This document shows, piece after piece, positions 8,272 to 17,224 of a stretch of 64,000 nt of DNA (positions are counted from its first letter, which is position 1; each line of letters starts with the position of its first letter). The notes beneath the pieces were generated by a model, which was not told the origin of the DNA, made no database searches, and saw only the letters and a program-made list of their open reading frames with translations. Both the position numbers and the translations under genes were made by a program. This stretch comes from Aestuariispira insulae (GTDB taxonomy: Bacteria > Pseudomonadota > Alphaproteobacteria > UBA8366 > Aestuariispiraceae): positions 372,001 through 436,000 of the forward strand of contig NZ_QRDW01000001.1 of assembly GCF_003385955.1 (NCBI RefSeq), in the 5' to 3' direction.

Positions 8272-8802
8272 CTATTGCTCCGTTTGCAGATCCTTGCAAT
8301 CAAATACCTGAAGATCATGATCGTCTATATTATGCGGCCCATGCTCCGCATCCACTTCCGATTCAAAATCATAGATCGACATGCCCAGGATTTGGCGCAC
8401 CGCCCCTTCACTATCGCCCAACGGCAGCATCAGCCGCTCTGAGCGCAGAATCCGACCGCCGCCCGGACTGACCGCCGTGCCATAGATAACAGCGGGTTTG
8501 TCCCGGACCGTGTCCCAGTAACCTTTTACAAATGCCGCTATATCAGGGGTATATATTTCATCAATCAGCAGATCCGCGAGCCGCTTTCTGTGCGTATCCT
8601 GGATATGTTCTCCCGCGAGGCGGCAACGGTAATTGTCATCCACCGGCAGGTAATCATATAACCAGACATATTTAAGGTCCGGCCCGATCACAACGGGATC
8701 CAGCTGTGACCGCAAGGGAACCATCCGCTCCCCTTTTATTTCCATCCAATGATCAAAGAACCTACGCAGGCTCGGATGTTTTATTCTGCTGCCAAACGTC
8801 AC
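8272..8802 (-). CDS. PAS-fold sensor protein (PAS_5-like), no output domain
   Basis: About 176 residues resembling the single-domain PAS proteins common in Rhodospirillales (PF07310 type): LRRFFDHWMEIKGERMVP at the start, LKYVWLYDYL and YRCRLAGEHI for the core strands, ILRSERLMLPLGDSEG for the later part. There is no kinase, cyclase or DNA-binding output domain, so it probably binds a ligand or acts through a partner. The longest frame opens at a TTG (8823), but a GTG at 8802 has GGGGG 7 bases before it and is preferred. Function not known. Confidence 0.65.
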   Translation of the reverse strand: MTFGSRIKHPSLRRFFDHWMEIKGERMVPLRSQLDPVVIGPDLKYVWLYDYLPVDDNYRCRLAGEHIQDTHRKRLADLLIDEIYTPDIAAFVKGYWDTVRDKPAVIYGTAVSPGGGRILRSERLMLPLGDSEGAVRQILGMSIYDFESEVDAEHGPHNIDDHDLQVFDCKDLQTEQ

Positions 8803-8869
8803 TATTACCCCCGTGTGAGGCAACTACTCACATAACCGCTATAGCGCAAAAGTATTTGCTCTGAAAGAG

Positions 8870-8903
8870 AAAACGGGCGGCCTGTTTCCAGGCCGCCCGT
8901 TTT
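8870..8903 (-). terminator. Terminator after DUF1127 gene
   Basis: 15-bp perfect stem (8870-8884 with 8889-8903) with a 4-base loop and flanking A and T runs. It separates the DUF1127 gene from the PAS/DUF4336 pair downstream. Confidence 0.9.
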
Positions 8904-8936
8904 CGAACGGATTGATGAGATTTTTCTGGGCCGGGA

Positions 8937-9173
8937 TCAGCCGCGGCGGCCTTCAAAAACGCCACGTGCCACAGCCGGAATATCGGAACGGTAAATACCA
9001 ATGTCGCGGAGCTGCGCGTTAGTCAGCTGCTCCAGCTCATGGCGGGTTTTGCGCTCTTCATTCCATACACTCAGGCGCGCTGCCAGTTTTGCAAACAGGG
9101 AGCCGAATTGGGAAACAGCACCATCCTGATCTTTTGCATAACCGTTGATCGTTACATTCTGAACCGTCGCCAT
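8937..9173 (-). CDS. DUF1127 small protein
   Basis: 78-aa protein with the DUF1127 signature at its C-terminus: RKTRHELEQLTNAQLRDIG followed by IYRSDIPAVARGVF. Family members are short, Arg-rich and often stress- or nutrient-induced; some bind RNA and affect phosphate or C1 metabolism in Agrobacterium and Rhodobacter. The 5' leader carries a 17-bp near-perfect hairpin (9218-9276) some 45 bases before the start, and the gene ends at its own strong terminator, so it is a compact single-gene unit. Divergent from the padR-efflux operon. Confidence 0.9.
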   Translation of the reverse strand: MATVQNVTINGYAKDQDGAVSQFGSLFAKLAARLSVWNEERKTRHELEQLTNAQLRDIGIYRSDIPAVARGVFEGRRG

Positions 9174-9217
9174 CGTCTTGTTCTTTCCGTCTTTTTGCAG
9201 GTAACAGGGGTATAAAT

Positions 9218-9276
9218 ACGGCGGCTGTGACCATGTGGGAGTATGGGAGAGGGAGGGTTATGGTCACCGCCGCCGT
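9218..9276 (-). repeat. Long inverted repeat in the DUF1127 leader/promoter region
   Basis: 17-base arms (9218-9234 and 9260-9276) pair with one mismatch around a 25-base purine-rich loop. No T-run follows on either strand, so it is not a standard terminator. It could be an operator or a 5' mRNA structure. Confidence 0.7.
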
Positions 9277-9591
9277 CTGAAATAAAATTACTCACCGAGG
9301 CCGGATTTTTCACGCGGGAATATTGCATCGCAACATTGCATTTTTTGCATAGCTACCGCCCCCAATGCCACCCCTTAAAATCAAGTCATTGAAATATATA
9401 TAATTTTCCATTCAGGCTGCATTCAGATTCATATATTAGTTTAATAATACTGTAAGATATATTTCATTTCGATATATTAAAACTTGATATTTATCGAAAG
9501 TGAGTCATTTTGGAATGCAGGATGGAACAGCTGCAAATTGTTGCGCTTCGGGGGAAGGCAAAAAAACCCTACAGCGATAAAGGCCGATAGT
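9277..9591. other. AT-rich divergent control region between DUF1127 and padR
   Basis: No gene is supported here. From about 9390 to 9500 the sequence is strikingly AT-rich against its surroundings, with repeated ATATATT-like cores (for example near 9394, 9432, 9456 and 9472). This is a plausible place for the padR promoter and for PadR operators, but no exact dyad can be assigned by eye. The padR frame stays open upstream to 9484, but that part has no coding look. Confidence 0.5.
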
Positions 9592-10167
9592 ATGGACATT
9601 AAAACGTCATGCCTGGGCGTCCTCAGTATTTGCGACGCCAGTGGTTACGAAATTCGGAAAGCTTTTGAAGATGGCCCCTTCAGCCATTTTGCAGAAGGCG
9701 GATTCGGTTCCATTTACCCAGCTTTGAACAAGATGGAGGCCGATGGTCTTGTCACCTGCACCACCCAGGCGCAGGACAAGCGCCCCGCAAAGAAAGTCTA
9801 TTCCATCACGACCAAAGGGCGGCTGGCCCTGATGGATGCATTGGCCAAGGACCCGGCCGATGACAAGTATAAATCCGATTTCCTGTTTTCAATGTTCTTC
9901 GCCGATTTCCAGTCGGCGCGCCGAATTGAGCGCCTGATTGATGACCGGATCTCTCAGTTTGAAAAAGAGATCAGCCACCTTGGCGACCCGGACAATGAAT
10001 GCATGGGCGTTCCCAAAATGACCGAAGGTGCCGATTTTGTGCGCCGGTTCGGCCTGCATATGCATCAGGCCGCTGTGGAATTCCTAAAAGAAGAAAAATT
10101 TCGAGCTGTCAGCGCCGCCCTGAAAGGCGAGTCGCTGGTTAACCAATCATCAGAAGCAGCAGAGTAG
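9592..10167 (+). CDS. PadR family transcriptional regulator
   Basis: 191-aa winged-helix repressor. The N-terminal 80 residues show the PadR pattern: LGVLSICDASGYEIRKAF, then FGSIYPALNKMEADGLV and the wing segment KKVYSITTKGRLAL; the C-terminal half is the helical dimerisation region (PadR_C type). The ATG at 9592 starts the domain and follows AAGG; a further 36 codons upstream are open but give no recognisable protein. It ends 4 bases before the efflux adaptor gene, so it is the first gene of the operon and very likely controls the pump in response to one of its substrates (inference). Confidence 0.88.
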   Translation: MDIKTSCLGVLSICDASGYEIRKAFEDGPFSHFAEGGFGSIYPALNKMEADGLVTCTTQAQDKRPAKKVYSITTKGRLALMDALAKDPADDKYKSDFLFSMFFADFQSARRIERLIDDRISQFEKEISHLGDPDNECMGVPKMTEGADFVRRFGLHMHQAAVEFLKEEKFRAVSAALKGESLVNQSSEAAE

Positions 10168-10171
10168 CACC

Positions 10172-11290
10172 ATGAAAAAGCATCCTTTCGGATTTCGTCC
10201 GTCGATCTATATCTCCGCTGGAATGGCGGCGATAATCGGTGTCTGGCTATGGTCCGGGCAATGGTCCAATGCCGATGAAACCGGCATTGAGCCGGGCCAG
10301 GAACAGACTGTCGCCGCGATTGAACAGGCCGAAATAAAAGCGAAGGATGTAACGGTACAGACCACCCGGAGCCAGGCCGAGATGCATCAGGCCAAGCTGT
10401 CGGTGAACGGCCAGACTGATTTTGATCGCGAAGTGATTGTCCGATCCGAAGCCATTGGCCAGATCACGGCTGTGAAGATGGAAGAACATCATCCGGTCCA
10501 GAAAGGCGACATCATCGCCCGGATCGCCATTGATGACCGTCAGGCGAAATTGGAAGAGGCAAAGGCCCTGCTGGAACAGCGCAGAATAGAATATTCCGCC
10601 GCTCAAAAACTGGCCAAACGCGGGTTCCAGTCAGAAGTCAAACATGCCGAAGCCGCCGCCAATCTCAGTGCGGCGAAATCCTATCTGCGCCAAGCTGAAA
10701 TCAACCTGCGCAATACGGCGATCAAGGCACCTTTTGACGGTATCGTCCAGGTCAAGTCCGTGGAAATCGGCGATTATGTGGAAGCCAACACCGAGATCGC
10801 GACCATCATCGACATGGACCCAATCTATGTGAAAGGTCAGGTTTCAGAGCGTGAGATTGGCGCGGTCGAGCTCGGTGCGGTTTCCGAAGTTACCCTGATC
10901 AACGGACGGGTTGTCAACGGCATTGTCAGCCGGGTTGCCGCGGCCGCCAACACTGAAACCCGCACATTTGAAGTCGCAGTCGAAGTGCCCAATACCGACG
11001 GCCGGATCCCGGCGGGCATTACGGCCTCACTGCTGCTGCCGTCGAAACATATTATGGCGCACCGGCTGTCCCCTGCCCTGTTGACTTTGAATGACGAAGG
11101 CTTGGTCGGCGTGAAAATTGTCGATGCCACCGGCACGGTCCAGTTCCTGCCGGTCACCATCATCGAAGACACCAAACAGGGCATGTGGGTGTCCGGCCTG
11201 CCGCAGGAGGCCGATATCATTACGGTCGGGCAGGAATATGTTCAGCATGGCCAGCATGTAAAAACCTCTCAGGATGTCAGAACCAACTGA
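10172..11290 (+). CDS. RND efflux periplasmic adaptor subunit (HlyD/AcrA family)
   Basis: 372-aa membrane fusion protein linking the inner-membrane RND pump to an outer-membrane channel. An N-terminal anchor (about 8-27) precedes a lipoyl-like half motif (VIVRSEAIGQITAVKMEEHH), a short alpha-hairpin (about 125-175), the second lipoyl half (IKAPFDGIVQVKSVEIGDYV) and the beta-barrel/membrane-proximal domains. It is 4 bases after padR and 76 bases before the pump gene. No TolC-type outer-membrane gene is nearby, so a channel encoded elsewhere would be needed. Confidence 0.92.
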   Translation: MKKHPFGFRPSIYISAGMAAIIGVWLWSGQWSNADETGIEPGQEQTVAAIEQAEIKAKDVTVQTTRSQAEMHQAKLSVNGQTDFDREVIVRSEAIGQITAVKMEEHHPVQKGDIIARIAIDDRQAKLEEAKALLEQRRIEYSAAQKLAKRGFQSEVKHAEAAANLSAAKSYLRQAEINLRNTAIKAPFDGIVQVKSVEIGDYVEANTEIATIIDMDPIYVKGQVSEREIGAVELGAVSEVTLINGRVVNGIVSRVAAAANTETRTFEVAVEVPNTDGRIPAGITASLLLPSKHIMAHRLSPALLTLNDEGLVGVKIVDATGTVQFLPVTIIEDTKQGMWVSGLPQEADIITVGQEYVQHGQHVKTSQDVRTN

Positions 11291-11366
11291 CCCGGGACAT
11301 GAATACCGGCGGCAATTCCACCGCCGTTGAGCCAAAGCGATAGAGACAAGACTTTAGGGAACAGTC

Positions 11367-14300
11367 ATGAGTATCATCGACGCTTCATTAAACCGCTCCA
11401 GAACGGTGATCGCCCTTCTGGTATTCATCCTGATTTCCGGGGCGGTCGCTTACATCAGCATACCAAAAGAATCCGATCCGGATGTGAATATTCCGATCAT
11501 CTATGTCTCTATCAATCATGACGGGATATCGCCGGAAGATGCCGAACGTCTGCTGGTCAGGCCGGTCGAAAAGGAAGTGCGCACCATCGAAGGGGTGAAG
11601 GAGATGCGCTCCTCCGCCTATGAGGGCGGCGCCAATGTGCTGCTGGAATTTGAAGCGGGTTTCGATGTCGACAAGGCCATGGACGATGTCCGGGAAAAAG
11701 TGGACCTCGCCAAGCCGGAACTGCCCAACGACAGTGATGAACCCACCGTCAATGAGGTGAATCTGAGCCTGTTCCCGGTTCTGGTCGTCAATCTCTCTGG
11801 CAGCGTGCCGGAACGCAGCCTGTTGAAGATCGCCCGTTCCCTGCAGGATGATATCGAGGGTCTGCCCTCTGTACTGGAAGCAAAAATCCAGGGCGACCGG
11901 GAAGAAGTGGTGGAGATCATTATTGATCCGATGCGCGTGGATTCCTACGGCCTGCAGCCGTCGAAAATTTTCTCTGCTTTGGAAAACTCCAACATTCTGA
12001 TTGCCGCCGGTGCCATGGATACAGGCAAAGGCCGTTTCTCGATCAAGGTTCCCGGCCTGTTCGAGAATATCGATGACATCATGAGCATGCCGGTCAAGTC
12101 CGAAGGTGATGCGGTTGTCACCCTGGGCGACCTGGCCGAAGTCCGGAAAACCTTTAAAGACCCGGAAATATTTGCCCGCGTCAATGGCGAGCCCGCCATC
12201 ACGCTGGAAGTGTCGAAACGGACCGGCGAAAACATTATCGAGACTATTGAAAAGACCCGTGAAGTTGTCGCGGCCGCAGCCGAAGACTGGCCGGAAGGTG
12301 TACAAGTCAGCTTCAGTCAGGATAAATCCGGAGATATCCGGGTCATGCTGGTGGATCTGCAGAATAACGTGACCAGTGCCATCCTGCTGGTCATGGTGAT
12401 TGTCGTGGCCGCCCTTGGCCTGCGCGGCGGTCTGCTGGTCGGTGTTGCCATTCCCGGTTCCTTCCTGGCCGGTATCCTGGTTCTCTACACCGCCGGTTTC
12501 ACGGTGAATATCGTGGTGCTCTTCTCACTGATCCTGGCGGTTGGCATGCTGGTTGATGGCGCGATCGTGGTCACCGAATATGCGGACCGGAAACTGGCGG
12601 AAGGCGAAAGCAAGGAAGTGGCCTATGGGCTGGCGGCCAAGCGCATGGCCTGGCCGATCATTGCCTCCACCGCGACCACATTGGCCGCCTTCATGCCGCT
12701 TATCTTCTGGCCCGGCGTGGTTGGCGAATTCATGAAATATATGCCGATCACCCTGATTGCGACCCTGACGGCCTCACTGGCCATGGCACTGGTCTTCATC
12801 CCGGTTCTTGGGGCGAATCTGACTACCGTGATGCGGATTGTGTTCTTTGGCCTGATCGGCGCGATGGCCGGCGGCACCATCATGTCGCTGTTCGGTGAGA
12901 TGCTCGGCGGCTTTGCCATGCTCCTGGCCGTAATCCTCGGAATTGTCGGCGCACTCTTCGGCTGGCGCATTGGCGGCTGGATCGGGCGTATCCTCGATCA
13001 GACCAACGTGGATCCAGAAGACGCCAAGATGTTGGGCTCCAACCATGACGGCCATATCGAGGATAACGTCACCGGCCTGACCAAGGCCTATGTCAAAACG
13101 CTCAATTTCACCCTGAAGGCCCCCTTCACGATGATGATGGCCAGCCTGTCGATCATGATCATCACCTATTTCGTCTATATCTTCGGCTTTGGGAAGGGCG
13201 TGGAATTCTTCCCCGATATCGAACCGGAAGTCGCCTTCGTGAATGTTCATGCCCGCGGCAACCTGTCAGTGGAGGAAAAAGATTCTATCGTACGCCAAGT
13301 CGAGGAACAGGTCCTTGCCATCCAGCGTGAGCGCGGTGAATTCAAGACCATCTATACCACCAGCGGCATGATCGAACATCAAGATGGCGATGCGGAAGAT
13401 GTGATCGGCAAGGTTTTGCTGGAATTCAACGATTGGGACACGCGACGGCCTGCCAAGGAGATTCAGGTGGAGATCCGGGAACGGACCAGTGGCCTTGCCG
13501 GGATCTGGGTTGAGTTTCGCCAGGAAGAAGGCGGCCCGCCGGTTGGCAAGCCGATCCAACTGCAACTGGCATCGATCCATCCCGAACAGCTGCCGCCGCT
13601 GGTGGACCAGATCCGCGCTAAATTGGAAAATATGAACGGTCTTGTCGATGTGGAAGACAGCCGCCCTATCCCCGGCATTGAATGGGTCCTGACCGTGGAC
13701 CGTGCGCAAGCGGCCAAATTCGGAACCGATGTGGTTTCCATCGGTAATGTCATCCAGCTGGTGACAAAGGGGCTGAAAATCAGCGATTACCGCCCCAATG
13801 ACGCTGATGATGAGGTGGATATCGTTGCCCGATATCCGGTTCATGACCGCACCATCAACCAACTGGACAGCGTCAGAATCAACACAGATCTTGGCCTGGC
13901 GCCGCTGAGCAGCTTCGTTAAACGCGAAGCGGAGCAGAAAACCGGCACGATCAACCGTGTGGACGGCAAACGTGTCCTGACCGTGAAATCCGAGGTTTTG
14001 CCCGATGTCAATGTGGACGCCAAGGTTCAGGAAATCCAGGCCTGGCTCAAAACCATCGAAATCCCGGACGATGTCACCATCACTTTCAAGGGTGAGGATG
14101 AAGAACAGCAAAAGGCGCAGGCATTCCTGGTTCAGGCCTTTGGTGTGGCGCTCTTCCTGATGGCAGTGATCCTGGTGACCCAGTTCAACAGCTTCTATTC
14201 CGCCTTCCTGATCCTGTTTGCGGTGATCATGTCGACCGCGGGCGTACTGATCGGCCTGATGGTGATCCAACAGCCGTTCGGGATTGTGATGTCCGGTGTC

Positions 14301-14753
14301 GGGGTGATCGCCTTGGCCGGGATTGTGGTGAATAACAATATCGTCCTGATCGACACATTCGACCGGCTGAAGGAAACAGGGCTGGATGTGCGCCATGCGA
14401 TCCTGCAAACCGGGGCTCAGCGTATGCGTCCGGTGATGCTGACCACCATCACCACCATTCTGGGCCTGATCCCGATGGTGCTGCAGATCAACATCGACTT
14501 CGCGACCCGCGAAATCACTGTTGGCGCCCCCTCCACACAATGGTGGGTCCAGCTTTCCACGGCGATCGTGGCAGGCCTGGCTTTTGCGACCGTTCTGACC
14601 CTGATCCTGACGCCATGCGCGCTCATGGTACGGGCCAATTTTGCCGCCTGGCGGGAGCGCCGCCGGAACCGGAAGTCCGGTGGCGACCAGGCGGATAATG
14701 ACAGCAACAAGCCCGATCATATCGAGGCTGTAGCATTAAGCGCGGCGGACTGA
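11367..14753 (+). CDS. RND efflux transporter permease (AcrB/HAE1-like) with extra hydrophobic segment
   Basis: 1128-aa proton-driven exporter. The N-terminus (SRTVIALLVFILISGAVAY) and the split pattern of two transmembrane blocks flanking two periplasmic loops are typical of RND pumps; the TM4 proton-relay region reads LAVGMLVDGAIVVTE, with a single Asp where AcrB has two. After TM6, residues about 489-540 hold two further hydrophobic helices and a charged linker that canonical 12-TM pumps lack, which explains part of the extra length over 1030-1050 aa. Start ATG follows AGGGAACAGTC. Substrate unknown. Followed by a bidirectional terminator. Confidence 0.93.
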   Translation: MSIIDASLNRSRTVIALLVFILISGAVAYISIPKESDPDVNIPIIYVSINHDGISPEDAERLLVRPVEKEVRTIEGVKEMRSSAYEGGANVLLEFEAGFDVDKAMDDVREKVDLAKPELPNDSDEPTVNEVNLSLFPVLVVNLSGSVPERSLLKIARSLQDDIEGLPSVLEAKIQGDREEVVEIIIDPMRVDSYGLQPSKIFSALENSNILIAAGAMDTGKGRFSIKVPGLFENIDDIMSMPVKSEGDAVVTLGDLAEVRKTFKDPEIFARVNGEPAITLEVSKRTGENIIETIEKTREVVAAAAEDWPEGVQVSFSQDKSGDIRVMLVDLQNNVTSAILLVMVIVVAALGLRGGLLVGVAIPGSFLAGILVLYTAGFTVNIVVLFSLILAVGMLVDGAIVVTEYADRKLAEGESKEVAYGLAAKRMAWPIIASTATTLAAFMPLIFWPGVVGEFMKYMPITLIATLTASLAMALVFIPVLGANLTTVMRIVFFGLIGAMAGGTIMSLFGEMLGGFAMLLAVILGIVGALFGWRIGGWIGRILDQTNVDPEDAKMLGSNHDGHIEDNVTGLTKAYVKTLNFTLKAPFTMMMASLSIMIITYFVYIFGFGKGVEFFPDIEPEVAFVNVHARGNLSVEEKDSIVRQVEEQVLAIQRERGEFKTIYTTSGMIEHQDGDAEDVIGKVLLEFNDWDTRRPAKEIQVEIRERTSGLAGIWVEFRQEEGGPPVGKPIQLQLASIHPEQLPPLVDQIRAKLENMNGLVDVEDSRPIPGIEWVLTVDRAQAAKFGTDVVSIGNVIQLVTKGLKISDYRPNDADDEVDIVARYPVHDRTINQLDSVRINTDLGLAPLSSFVKREAEQKTGTINRVDGKRVLTVKSEVLPDVNVDAKVQEIQAWLKTIEIPDDVTITFKGEDEEQQKAQAFLVQAFGVALFLMAVILVTQFNSFYSAFLILFAVIMSTAGVLIGLMVIQQPFGIVMSGVGVIALAGIVVNNNIVLIDTFDRLKETGLDVRHAILQTGAQRMRPVMLTTITTILGLIPMVLQINIDFATREITVGAPSTQWWVQLSTAIVAGLAFATVLTLILTPCALMVRANFAAWRERRRNRKSGGDQADNDSNKPDHIEAVALSAAD

Positions 14754-14790
14754 CCTCCCTCACTCCCCAGACCTCCAGTCCCCGCGACTG

Positions 14791-14823
14791 AAAAAGGCGG
14801 CCCTTCCCCTGGGCCGCCTTTTT
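14791..14823 (+). terminator. Bidirectional terminator after the RND operon
   Basis: 13-bp perfect stem (14791-14803 with 14811-14823), 7-base loop, A-run before and T-run after; also stops the convergent phospholipid operon ending at 14869. Confidence 0.9.
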
Positions 14824-14868
14824 ACGCATCTCTTCCCCCTTTAAACCGGCGTAAGAGGGTTTATCACT

Positions 14869-15480
14869 TCAACTTTCCGCGCCAAAGGCAACTGTCGCCG
14901 CCCAGATCCGCGTTACCGTCGTGATCCAGCAAAGACTGCCGAAGACCCAGGCCAAGATATTGAAATGTTGCGGTAACAGGCAGAGCAGAATGAAAAAGGC
15001 GATGGTCTCGCCGCCTTCGGTCAGGCCACCCAGGTAATAAAAGCTTTTCAAGCCCCGGATGTCCGTCGTGATCTTGCGTTTCTCGGCAACAATGGCATAG
15101 GCCAGGAAACTGCTGCCGGTACCGATGAAGGAAAAAATGAGAAAAGCGGCACTGAGCGCAAATTCCGGCATCATCAGCGCAAAACCGAACGGCACCGCAC
15201 CATAGAACAGGAAATCCAGGACAATATCCAGATAGCCGCCGATATCCGTTGGTCCGGCCTGTCGGGCGATGGCACCATCCAATCCATCCATCAATCGATT
15301 CAGCAAAATACAGATCAACGCAATGTCTGGCCGCCCCAATGCCAGAGCCGGCAGTGCCCCCATCCCAACAAAGAAGCCCGCCACAGTAATGGTATTAGCA
15401 CTGATTCCCTGTCGATGAAAAAAAAGACCCGCCCTGTTCAAGGGCGGATCTATCAACCGTCTCAAAGCCGCATCAAACAA
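14869..15480 (-). CDS. CDP-alcohol phosphatidyltransferase family membrane protein
   Basis: 203-aa integral membrane enzyme with about six hydrophobic segments. The family signature D-x2-DG-x2-AR-x8-G-x3-D-x3-D is complete at about residues 64-88 (DGLDGAIAR, GGYLDIVLD), so it should be catalytically competent: it joins a CDP-activated lipid head or tail to an alcohol. The alcohol cannot be read from sequence. It starts 11 bases after pssA and is the third gene of a psd-pssA operon, so a role in the same membrane-lipid branch is likely. PgsA is less likely given weak resemblance outside the signature. Confidence 0.85.
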   Translation of the reverse strand: MFDAALRRLIDPPLNRAGLFFHRQGISANTITVAGFFVGMGALPALALGRPDIALICILLNRLMDGLDGAIARQAGPTDIGGYLDIVLDFLFYGAVPFGFALMMPEFALSAAFLIFSFIGTGSSFLAYAIVAEKRKITTDIRGLKSFYYLGGLTEGGETIAFFILLCLLPQHFNILAWVFGSLCWITTVTRIWAATVAFGAES

Positions 15481-15491
15481 GGATGAAGCTC

Positions 15492-16364
15492 CTAATCCAC
15501 AGAACGCAGTTGCACGGGATTGCCGTCCCCACCATCGGCATCTCCGGAATCCCCCGGTCCTTGGCCACCCTCTTCATCATCAAGCCCCTGAATATGCTCG
15601 GCTTCAGCCTTCAGGCGCATATAGCTGCGATAGGAGAATGGGAAGGTTGCCAGATAACCGATCAGAACAACCGACATGGTCGCCCAGGTCTTGCCCACCA
15701 GCAGGGCCAGGGCCAGCGCAAACAAAGCCAATCCCGGGATCATCATATGCGGCGGGATCTTCATTTTCTTGAAGGAATAGGTTGGCAGGGAACTGACCAG
15801 CAGCAGCGCCGCGCCCAACAGCCAGACCGCAATCAATTCCGGGGCCATATATTCCTTCACTTCCGGCAGGACAAAGGTCAGCAGCATCGGCAGAAGGGCA
15901 AGCCCCGCGCCAGCCGGAGCCGGAACACCCTGGAAATAGTTGTAGGCATAAGGCGGCAGCTTATCGAGGGAGCTGTTGAAGCGGGCCAGACGCAAGCCCA
16001 TGCAGATGGCAAAGAAAAGCGCCACGGCCCAACCAATGCCGCCCAGGCCGTTAAGCAGCCAATAATACATGATCATGGCCGGAGCCGCGCCGAATGACAC
16101 GAAATCCGAGAGCGAATCCAACTCCGCTCCAAATTCGCTGGAGGCTTTGAGCAGACGGGCCATCCGGCCGTCCAGCGCATCTAGGACTGCCGCAATCAAA
16201 ATTGCCGCCGCTGCATATTCCCAGCGCCCTTCAATGGCAAACCGTATCCCGGTTAACCCGGCACAGGTCGCGCTCACCGTAATCGCATTCGGGATCACCT
16301 TATTGATGGACAACCCTCGAAAACGGGGCTGCCTGCGGGTCCGGCGTTGCCTTCTGCGCAGCAT
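15492..16364 (-). CDS. pssA: CDP-diacylglycerol-serine O-phosphatidyltransferase
   Basis: Makes phosphatidylserine from CDP-diacylglycerol and serine at the inner membrane; Psd then converts it to phosphatidylethanolamine. 290 aa: an Arg-rich N-terminus, SINKVIPNAITVSATCAGL, the CDP-alcohol signature DALDGRMAR...GAELDSLSD, about eight membrane helices and an acidic Gly-rich tail. The size and the conserved LSDFVSFGAAPA segment mark the type II (Bacillus/alphaproteobacterial) enzyme. Its start directly abuts the psd stop, so the two genes are tightly coupled. Confidence 0.95.
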   Translation of the reverse strand: MLRRRQRRTRRQPRFRGLSINKVIPNAITVSATCAGLTGIRFAIEGRWEYAAAAILIAAVLDALDGRMARLLKASSEFGAELDSLSDFVSFGAAPAMIMYYWLLNGLGGIGWAVALFFAICMGLRLARFNSSLDKLPPYAYNYFQGVPAPAGAGLALLPMLLTFVLPEVKEYMAPELIAVWLLGAALLLVSSLPTYSFKKMKIPPHMMIPGLALFALALALLVGKTWATMSVVLIGYLATFPFSYRSYMRLKAEAEHIQGLDDEEGGQGPGDSGDADGGDGNPVQLRSVD

Positions 16365-17081
16365 CTAACGTACCTCTCCTTCGCGGGCGCCTTCCTTGCC
16401 GCCTTGACCGCGACCAAGATCGGCAATCACGGTTTCACCCGCTACCGTCAATTGGTTTTCACAGACCAAGGGTACCACGCCCTTGGGCAAATAGACATCA
16501 ACCCGGCTACCAAAACGGATCATGCCAAAACGTTCACCTGCTTTCAGTTCATCCCCCAACTCCACATTGCAAAGGATGCGGCGGGCAACAAGGCCGGCAA
16601 TCTGAACAAAAGCAATGCGTTTGTCCTTCGGACCATCCACAACCAGGGACATACGTTCGTTATGGATGCTGGCTTTATCCAGGGAAGCATTCAAGAAAGC
16701 GCCCTTGTGATACGCCATTTTGGTGATCGTACCATCAATCGGCATGCGGTTCACATGAACATTAAAAACATTCATGAAGATACTGATACGGGTCAGCGGG
16801 GTATCCCCCATCTCCAGTTCAGGCGGCGGCGCGCATTCGCGAATCATCTGGACCACGCCATCGGCAGGCGCGATCACAAGACCTGGCCGGGTTGGTGTCA
16901 CCCGATCCGGATCACGGAAGAAATAGGCACACCAGGCCGTCAGGACCAAACCGACAAAGAAAAGCGGCTCCCAGATAATGCCCAGGATCACCGTGCCAAT
17001 GGCAAAGATCGTGATAAAGGCATAGCCTTCTTTATTGATCGGCACCATGACCGGTTTGATGATGTCTCGAATGGATGACAT
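16365..17081 (-). CDS. psd: Phosphatidylserine decarboxylase proenzyme
   Basis: Converts phosphatidylserine to phosphatidylethanolamine. 238 aa with N-terminal membrane helices (about 20-52), the FFRDPDR segment and [16 protein letters not shown] motifs. The self-cleavage site that creates the pyruvoyl group is Gly191-Ser192 in IRFGSRVD, as in the short archaeal/alphaproteobacterial Psd group rather than the LGST of E. coli. First gene of the operon with pssA and a second CDP-alcohol phosphatidyltransferase. The start at 17081 has ATATGTCATCC context with AGGAT before it. Confidence 0.95.
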   Translation of the reverse strand: MSSIRDIIKPVMVPINKEGYAFITIFAIGTVILGIIWEPLFFVGLVLTAWCAYFFRDPDRVTPTRPGLVIAPADGVVQMIRECAPPPELEMGDTPLTRISIFMNVFNVHVNRMPIDGTITKMAYHKGAFLNASLDKASIHNERMSLVVDGPKDKRIAFVQIAGLVARRILCNVELGDELKAGERFGMIRFGSRVDVYLPKGVVPLVCENQLTVAGETVIADLGRGQGGKEGAREGEVR

Positions 17082-17224
17082 ATCCTAATAACTCCGAATA
17101 TTTGCGGGACCCCTGACGGTCCAGAAGATTTTCTTTTACCTTTCGCGTCCGGAAAAGAACAGCCCGCCTGAGGTGCATTTTTTTCAAAAACGGCAAGAGA
17201 TTACCGCTTCTTCGCCAAGCAAAA

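Noticed and set aside
13266-14720. 484-codon minus-strand open frame
   Set aside because: Antisense to the RND pump gene, which is clearly coding; the translation is His/Gln-rich and without domains.
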